A DNA stretch of 6,035 nt, from NCBI GenBank assembly GCA_012515495.1, contig JAAYYH010000090.1, positions 1-6,035 of the forward strand. Direction: 5' to 3'. This document shows positions 1 through 4,478 of this stretch, one piece after another. Each line of letters opens with the position of its first letter. The stretch's first letter is position 1. The DNA is from Coriobacteriaceae bacterium. GTDB lineage: Bacteria > Actinomycetota > Coriobacteriia > Coriobacteriales > UBA8131. The notes beneath the pieces were generated by a model. The model did not search any database and was not told the DNA's origin. It worked only from the letters and a program-made list of their open reading frames with translations. The position numbers and the translations under genes were made by a program.

Positions 1-1196
1 AAGGGGGAAACAACGCCGGACATACCGTGATCCATGGAGACAAGAAGCTGGCGCTACATTTGATTCCCAGCGGCATCATGTATCCCCATATCACACCGAT
101 GATTGGCAACGGCTGTGTTATCGATCCGCGCGTGTTGATTGAAGAGATGGAGATGCTGGAGCGTGAGGGCTTTTCCACACGACGGTTGCTGATCAGCGGC
201 AATGCGCATTTGATCATGCCGTATCATCTTGATTTGGACGGTGCCTCAGAGCATCGTTTGGGAAAGAATGAGATTGGTACAACACATAGAGGCATAGGGC
301 CAGCGTATCAGGACAAGTCATCACGTATTGGCATCCGCGTCCAAGACTTGCTTGATGAGCGCATCTTCCGCCTCAAGATCGAGGCAGCTTTAATCGAGAA
401 GAATGATGTCTTGAGTAAGATCTATGCCATGCCCACCTACACAGTCGATCAGATTTGTGAGCAGTATCTACCATATGCAGAACGCATTAGGCCACACGTC
501 ACCGAATCATCTCAGCTGCTCAACCAAGCTTTGCGTGATAACGCCTGGGTGCTTTTCGAAGGAGCTCAGGGAACCCTACTGGATATCGATCACGGGACGT
601 ATCCCTTCGTCACCAGCTCATCATGCACCGCAGGCGGAGCGGTAATCGGCAGCGGCGTTGGACCAACAGCCATCAACAAGGTTCTGGGCATCGCCAAAGC
701 CTATATTACACGCGTGGGTTCTGGGCCTTTCCCAACAGAGCTGCCATTGGATGATGAGACAGGACACCTGCTTTCAAGCGTTGGTGGAGAGGTTGGTGTC
801 ACAACCGGAAGGCTGCGTCGCTGTGGTTGGTACGATGCTGTTATCGTCCGCTATGCGGCAGAAGTCAATGGCCTCACTGATCTCTGCATCACTAAGCTAG
901 ACGTGTTGAGTGCTCTCAGCACCATAAAGGTCTGCGTTGCTTATGAATATCAGGGAAAACGCTATACCACTATGCCTGGTCAGCAAACCGCCATCCATCA
1001 CGCGACCCCGATCTATGAGGAACTACCTGGTTGGAGAACCGATATCACCGACTGTCGAAGCTATAAGGATCTGCCACGAGAAGCCAAAGACTACATCGAA
1101 TTCATTGAAGACCATGCTGGTGTACCGGTTTCGATCATCGCTGTAGGTCCCGACAGAGAGCAGACAATCATGAGGCGTTGGAAGCCGAGGGACTAG
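1..1196 (+). CDS. purA: Adenylosuccinate synthetase, 5'-truncated by window edge
   Basis: Cytosolic enzyme that joins IMP and aspartate using GTP to give adenylosuccinate, the first committed step from IMP to AMP. The reading frame is open from base 3, so the GTG at 27 is an internal Val and not a start. The 397 visible residues begin at GGNNAGHT, where the His (residue 7) matches the catalytic His41 of E. coli PurA. By comparison with that protein (432 residues) about 33 residues, including the GDEGKGK phosphate loop, lie outside. Numbering from base 3, other family hallmarks are GTTHRGIGPAY (92-102), FEGAQGTLLDIDHGTYP (185-201), the TTGRLRR aspartate/IMP loop (about 267-273), TKLDVL (about 297) and GPDR (382-385). 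All recognisable active-site blocks in the visible part are intact, so the enzyme is probably functional. The C-terminal tail RRWKPRD is unusual and is part of a small duplication. No terminator is seen after it. Identity is essentially certain from the motifs. Confidence 0.97.
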   Translation, partial: GGNNAGHTVIHGDKKLALHLIPSGIMYPHITPMIGNGCVIDPRVLIEEMEMLEREGFSTRRLLISGNAHLIMPYHLDLDGASEHRLGKNEIGTTHRGIGPAYQDKSSRIGIRVQDLLDERIFRLKIEAALIEKNDVLSKIYAMPTYTVDQICEQYLPYAERIRPHVTESSQLLNQALRDNAWVLFEGAQGTLLDIDHGTYPFVTSSSCTAGGAVIGSGVGPTAINKVLGIAKAYITRVGSGPFPTELPLDDETGHLLSSVGGEVGVTTGRLRRCGWYDAVIVRYAAEVNGLTDLCITKLDVLSALSTIKVCVAYEYQGKRYTTMPGQQTAIHHATPIYEELPGWRTDITDCRSYKDLPREAKDYIEFIEDHAGVPVSIIAVGPDREQTIMRRWKPRD

Positions 1197-1226
1197 AAGT
1201 TGAGAGAACAGAAGCCGAGGGATTAA
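1167..1226 (+). repeat. Decayed 30-bp tandem duplication across the purA stop codon
   Basis: Bases 1167-1196 and 1197-1226 align without gaps at 19 of 30 positions. They share an exact 12-base core, GAAGCCGAGGGA, at 1181-1192 and 1211-1222. The copies are in the same frame: the first encodes the end of PurA (KPRD then TAG) and the second would encode KPRD then TAA. The second copy therefore sits just beyond the present stop, as a backup tail with its own in-frame stop. Confidence 0.6.
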
Positions 1227-1229
1227 AAA
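1200..1229 (+). promoter_or_regulatory. Possible weak sigma-70-type promoter for putP
   Basis: TTGAGA at 1200-1205 matches five of six bases of the -35 consensus. TAAAAA at 1224-1229 matches four of six of the -10 consensus, with an 18-base spacer. It lies about 70 bases before the putP start. The gap is short and has no terminator, so transcription running on from purA is an equally good explanation. Confidence 0.25.
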
Positions 1230-1298
1230 GAGATAAATCGAGGAACTGGTATCACGGGTGGTGTATTCAAGTATCTGATTGAAGAGTGAGGAAAGCGT

Positions 1299-2882
1299 AT
1301 GAGTGAATCTGACATCTTGATCCTGGTAGCACTGTGTCTTTATATGGCTGTCGTGGTGGGTATTGGCATCTATTTCGCCAAGCGCGCAAACACGTCATCG
1401 GAAGAATACTATCTGGGCGGTAGGAAGCTGGGTCCCTGGGTGACGGCTATGAGTGCCGAGGCGTCCGATATGAGTGGATGGCTGCTCATGGGGCTTCCCG
1501 GTCTGGCTTTCTTAACCGGAGCCAATGAAGCTGTCTGGACAGCGATAGGTCTCGCGCTGGGAACGTATCTCAACTGGAAGATCGTCGCGGTACGGCTTCG
1601 TAAGTATTCTCAGAAAGCCGGGAATGCCATAACTATCCCTGACTTCCTCTCTAATCGCTTTCACGACAATAAGAAGATCCTGATGAGCGTTGCGGCACTG
1701 TTCATCCTCGTTTTCTTCGCGATTTATGTTGGTAGCTGTTTTGTGACTACCGGAAAGCTGTTCAACACATTATTTGGTCTTCCCTACATGCCGATGATGA
1801 TCATCGGGGCTTTAATTGTGTTCATCTACACAACTTTGGGCGGATTCTTAGCTGAGAGTGTCAGTGACTTCATCCAGGGCATCGTCATGATCTTAGCCCT
1901 GATAACCGTTGTCATTGGTAGTATGGTCATGGTTGGTGGGATGGATAACGCCGTCGCCTTGTTGCAGAGCATTCCCGGATTCGGCTCACTGATTGAGACG
2001 CCACAATACCTTAAAATCGATGGTGCCATCCAGATGGATGCAGCCGGAGCGTTTTTACACACCGCGGATCCCACGGCGGATTTTGGTTTCATTGCCATCA
2101 TCTCAACACTGGCATGGGGTCTCGGTTATTTTGGTATGCCTCAGGTGCTGCTGCGCTTCATGGCAATTCGTGATTCCAAGGAGATCGGTCACTCTCGCCG
2201 TATTGCAGTAACCTGGTGTGTCATCAGCCTCTTCGCCGCGGTGGGGATAGGCCTGATTGGACGCGCAATCTGGATGCAGGGGCTCCTGCCTGCTGATTTC
2301 TCTGCGGCCTCAGGCTATGAAAGCATCTTCATTGTGTTGGCGACAACGATGTTACCAGCCTTTATCGCCGGCATCATCGTCAGCGGTATCTTCGCCGCAA
2401 CCATGAGCTCGGCGGATTCCTATATGCTGATTGCCAGTTCCGCTATAGCCAAGAATCTCTTCAAGGGACTATTCAAGAAAGATGCCAGCGACAAAGCAGT
2501 TATGATGGTGGCCCGTGTGACGATGGTGTTGGTCTTGATATTCGGCATCCTCATCGCCTTAGATGAGAACTCATCGATCTTCAAGGTTGTCTCATATGCC
2601 TGGGCGGGCTTTGGCGCGACTTTCGGCCCGGTAATACTTGCATCGCTGTTTTGGCGTCGCATCAATCTTCCCGGAGCCTTGGCCGGCATGATAGCGGGAG
2701 GAGCCACGATCTTCATCTGGCACGAGTTAATTGCTCCAATAGGTGGCGTATTCGCGATATATGAGCTTTTACCCGGGTTTATCGTTGGAGCTTTAGCGCT
2801 GTTTATTGTCAGTTTGCTCACCAAGCCGCCATCGGAAGAGATCACGGAGGAATTCGATCACTATATGGAGCTTGATGTCTGA
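1299..2882 (+). CDS. putP: Sodium/proline symporter, PutP type (SSF family)
   Basis: Cytoplasmic-membrane transporter of the sodium:solute symporter family that couples Na+ entry to L-proline uptake, for nitrogen and carbon supply or osmotic balance. It has 527 residues against 502 in E. coli PutP, with multiple hydrophobic segments throughout, consistent with the family's usual 13 helices. LGGRKLGPWVTAMSAEASDM (39-58) leads into SGWLLMGLPG. Asp57 matches E. coli Asp55, essential for Na+ coupling. The SSF signature GGFLAESVSDFIQG is at 181-194, GYFGMPQVLLRFMA at 276-289 and SYAWAGFGATFGP at 432-444. The Na2-site Ser-Thr pair of E. coli (340-341) is Ser370-Ser371 here, a conservative change. 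The loop at about 222-262 is longer than in E. coli and explains much of the extra length. The ATG is preceded by AGGAAAG (1289-1295) at good spacing. Family is certain; proline as the substrate is very likely from the close PutP-specific similarity but not proven. Confidence 0.94.
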   Translation: MSESDILILVALCLYMAVVVGIGIYFAKRANTSSEEYYLGGRKLGPWVTAMSAEASDMSGWLLMGLPGLAFLTGANEAVWTAIGLALGTYLNWKIVAVRLRKYSQKAGNAITIPDFLSNRFHDNKKILMSVAALFILVFFAIYVGSCFVTTGKLFNTLFGLPYMPMMIIGALIVFIYTTLGGFLAESVSDFIQGIVMILALITVVIGSMVMVGGMDNAVALLQSIPGFGSLIETPQYLKIDGAIQMDAAGAFLHTADPTADFGFIAIISTLAWGLGYFGMPQVLLRFMAIRDSKEIGHSRRIAVTWCVISLFAAVGIGLIGRAIWMQGLLPADFSAASGYESIFIVLATTMLPAFIAGIIVSGIFAATMSSADSYMLIASSAIAKNLFKGLFKKDASDKAVMMVARVTMVLVLIFGILIALDENSSIFKVVSYAWAGFGATFGPVILASLFWRRINLPGALAGMIAGGATIFIWHELIAPIGGVFAIYELLPGFIVGALALFIVSLLTKPPSEEITEEFDHYMELDV

Positions 2883-3084
2883 TCTGGGCTTTCGTACTCA
2901 GTGTGCAGAGAGCAAGAAACGCCCTGGCTCAGAGGCCATATAGATAGAAACGATGCAGGCCTAGCTGTGCCTCATGGCCATCGGAGCACGCACCCAAAGC
3001 GATGAGGTGTGGAATTCTTGCGTGAATTAAGGTAAAATAACGATTGAGCTTATGCTTGTGGGGATAAGTGACGCATGTTGAGGG
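2883..3084. other. Intergenic region after putP with several short inverted repeats
   Basis: No credible gene, tRNA or long ORF is seen here. The stretch holds GGGCTTTC (2886-2893) facing GAAACGCCC (2916-2924, one bulged C), the hairpin TGGCT-CAGA-GGCCA (2925-2938), GGCCAT (2934-2939) facing ATGGCC (2974-2979), and CCTCAT (2970-2975) facing ATGAGG (3002-3007). Several of these are mutually exclusive. They may reflect a structured putP 3' end or simple chance. None is followed by a T-run, so none is a convincing terminator. Confidence 0.35.
3033..3038 (+). promoter_or_regulatory. Candidate -10 box upstream of the membrane-anchor gene
   Basis: TAAAAT within GGTAAAATAACG matches five of six bases of the -10 consensus and sits in an A+T-rich pocket. 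No good -35 lies at the usual distance: TGGAAT at 3010-3015 has the right 17-base spacing but is poor, and TTGCGT at 3018-3023 is too close. If it is used, the transcript would start near 3045 and pass through the hairpin at 3085-3122 before reaching the gene at 3158. Confidence 0.35.
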
Positions 3085-3122
3085 AAGGAAAAGGCTGGCA
3101 GGGATGTGCCAGCCTTTTCCTT
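3085..3122 (+). terminator. Perfect 16-bp hairpin, intrinsic terminator or attenuator
   Basis: The arms at 3085-3100 (AAGGAAAAGGCTGGCA) and 3107-3122 are exact reverse complements around a six-base GGGATG loop. The inner eight pairs are G+C-rich and the outer pairs give an A-tract on the left and TTTTCCTT on the right. This is the usual form of a Rho-independent terminator that can work in both directions. It is the first strong terminator after putP (about 200 bases on). It also lies only 35 bases before the next gene, so it may act as an attenuator in that gene's leader. Confidence 0.75.
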
Positions 3123-3147
3123 ACAGAACCTCTCAAGTACTCAGTTC

Positions 3148-3153
3148 AAGGAG
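3148..3153 (+). promoter_or_regulatory. Shine-Dalgarno site that fixes the GTG start at 3158
   Basis: AAGGAG ends four bases before GTG at 3158. The in-frame upstream GTG at 3068 has no such site, and translation from it would run through the terminator hairpin, so 3158 is the better start. Confidence 0.75.
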
Positions 3154-3157
3154 AACG

Positions 3158-4381
3158 GTGACAGAGGATAAGCAACCGAGGCCGAAGCTATCGTTGCCAG
3201 AAGTAGCCTCCCATGCATCCAAAGCAACGGACGCGCGTCTCCAGACAGGAGTCTGGAGCGCTGAAGAGGTCAACAGACAACAGCAGAAATTGATTGACGA
3301 AGGTCTGGTTCTTGGTACCCACACCCCCGAAGACAGATATGGCAGTCATTCAGCGCAACCGATGGCGCGAAAACGGGCACGTTGGCCGTTTGTCATCGCA
3401 GCATTGCTCGTCTTCATTGTTGTTGGCGGTGGTCTGACGTATGCTTTCATTACCGCTGATGCGGCATCTAGGGAGAGTGCTCGAAAAGAGGGATACGCGA
3501 TGATAGATCAAGCTGTCTCACTTATCTCCGAAGCAGATAAAGTTGTGATAGCAATTGACAAGGCGGTTGAGAACCCCGTAGAAGACGATGGTTTATCTCA
3601 ATTGGATGCCTTGATTGACCAGATACCCAGTACGAGAGTGACTCTGAACCAAGCCGCGGATACTGCCAGGCAGGCAAACACACTGTTCTCGAATGCTGAG
3701 GACAAGGATCTGTGTCAGCATGTCATTGATGCCGCTGATTACCGAAACGAGATGCTCAGCTACGGCAAGGCGCTGACACAAAACGACATCGATGCCATGA
3801 AAAGTGCGATAGCGCTGAATGAAGCCTGGAATCTTATAATCGCAGCTGATAAGGATATGCGTAATGCTGTGGAAGTCGTTGATGGAGTCCATAGCAACAA
3901 GGTCGCCGAGGCGATTGAGCTGAACAAGAGCGCACTGGAAAAGATCAAGCAGGCAGCAGAGAAGACCATCGAGGCAGAAGCAGCCTACAGCAATGTTGAT
4001 GTTTCCTCTATCTCAAATTACCTTATTGTCAGGGAGGCAGCTATTAAGCTGGCAATCGAGTCCGATGAAGCGCTTTCAGATAACGATATCGACCTTGCCA
4101 GAGAAAAGAATGACGAGTATACCGCGAAGGATGCTGAGGCGATTGAGGCTGCCAAGCAGATCCCCACAGAGCCGATGCAGCTGATAGTCACTGTTTATGA
4201 AGCGACAACCAGAGAGTTGAGAGCCTCATACCACGAAGTACGCACAAAAGCAGCCGATGCAGATGCCTACATCCGCGTATATGTTGGTATTGATACCCTG
4301 CAATCGGATCAGCAAGAACAAGCACTGAACGCTGAAGAAGAGGCGAAGAGTACAGAAGAAGAGACTCAGGACGCGGAATAA
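3158..4381 (+). CDS. Single-pass membrane-anchored protein with duplicated helical outer domain, unknown function
   Basis: I do not recognise this 407-residue protein. Residues 1-77 are hydrophilic and end in the basic run RKRAR (71-75). One hydrophobic segment follows at about 78-98. By the positive-inside rule this predicts a cytoplasmic N-terminus and an external C-terminal domain of about 300 residues, with no cleavable signal. The outer part is rich in Ala, Glu, Asp, Ile and Lys and reads as almost all helix. It contains two diverged copies of a unit of about 100 residues, at about 121-224 and 224-322: SLISEADK matches NLIIAADK, and ALTQNDIDAMKSAIALNE matches ALSDNDIDLAREKNDE. The last 25 residues are strongly acidic. 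There is one Cys, at 186. The GTG start is chosen because AAGGAG sits four bases upstream and because the longer frame from 3068 would include a terminator hairpin. The gene is bounded by terminators on both sides, so it is probably transcribed alone. A surface, sensory or scaffold role is possible but is not shown. Confidence 0.85.
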   Translation: MTEDKQPRPKLSLPEVASHASKATDARLQTGVWSAEEVNRQQQKLIDEGLVLGTHTPEDRYGSHSAQPMARKRARWPFVIAALLVFIVVGGGLTYAFITADAASRESARKEGYAMIDQAVSLISEADKVVIAIDKAVENPVEDDGLSQLDALIDQIPSTRVTLNQAADTARQANTLFSNAEDKDLCQHVIDAADYRNEMLSYGKALTQNDIDAMKSAIALNEAWNLIIAADKDMRNAVEVVDGVHSNKVAEAIELNKSALEKIKQAAEKTIEAEAAYSNVDVSSISNYLIVREAAIKLAIESDEALSDNDIDLAREKNDEYTAKDAEAIEAAKQIPTEPMQLIVTVYEATTRELRASYHEVRTKAADADAYIRVYVGIDTLQSDQQEQALNAEEEAKSTEEETQDAE

Positions 4382-4385
4382 GAGA

Positions 4386-4424
4386 TACGGAGCTGAAGCG
4401 CAAAGGCTCTGTACTGTTTTATAT
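4386..4424 (+). terminator. Intrinsic terminator of the membrane-anchor gene
   Basis: The arms 4386-4394 (TACGGAGCT) and 4405-4413 (GGCTCTGTA) form nine pairs, two of them G-U, around a ten-base loop. The T-rich stretch TGTTTTATATT follows at 4415. The stem begins five bases after the TAA stop at 4379-4381, the usual place for a Rho-independent terminator. Confidence 0.65.
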
Positions 4425-4446
4425 TCTGCTTCGATAGCCGTATAAT
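4418..4446 (+). promoter_or_regulatory. Sigma-70-type promoter for the M28-like gene
   Basis: TATAAT at 4441-4446 is a perfect -10 box. TTTATA at 4418-4423 matches four of six bases of the -35 consensus at the ideal 17-base spacing, and lies inside the T-tract of the preceding terminator. The predicted transcript starts near 4453, giving a leader of about 26 bases before the ATG at 4479. The position directly between a terminator and a start codon supports it. Confidence 0.6.
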
Positions 4447-4478
4447 GAAGTATCATGTTCCCCTTGTTTGGAGGGTAA

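Noticed and set aside
27..29. GTG as the start of purA
   Set aside because: The frame is open to base 3 and the codons before it encode GGNNAGHT, a conserved PurA block, so this GTG is an internal Val.
2420..2845. Reverse-strand 141-codon ORF opposite putP
   Set aside because: putP is intact and well conserved across this stretch; the antisense frame is open only because of the coding bias of putP.
3068..3157. Upstream GTG start adding 30 residues to the membrane-anchor protein
   Set aside because: It has no ribosome site, its added residues would be encoded by a perfect terminator-like hairpin, and a GTG with a good AAGGAG lies in frame at 3158.
2883..3157. tRNA, CRISPR array or insertion-sequence end in the largest gap
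   Set aside because: No cloverleaf or T-loop sequence, no spaced direct repeats and no transposase remnant were seen.
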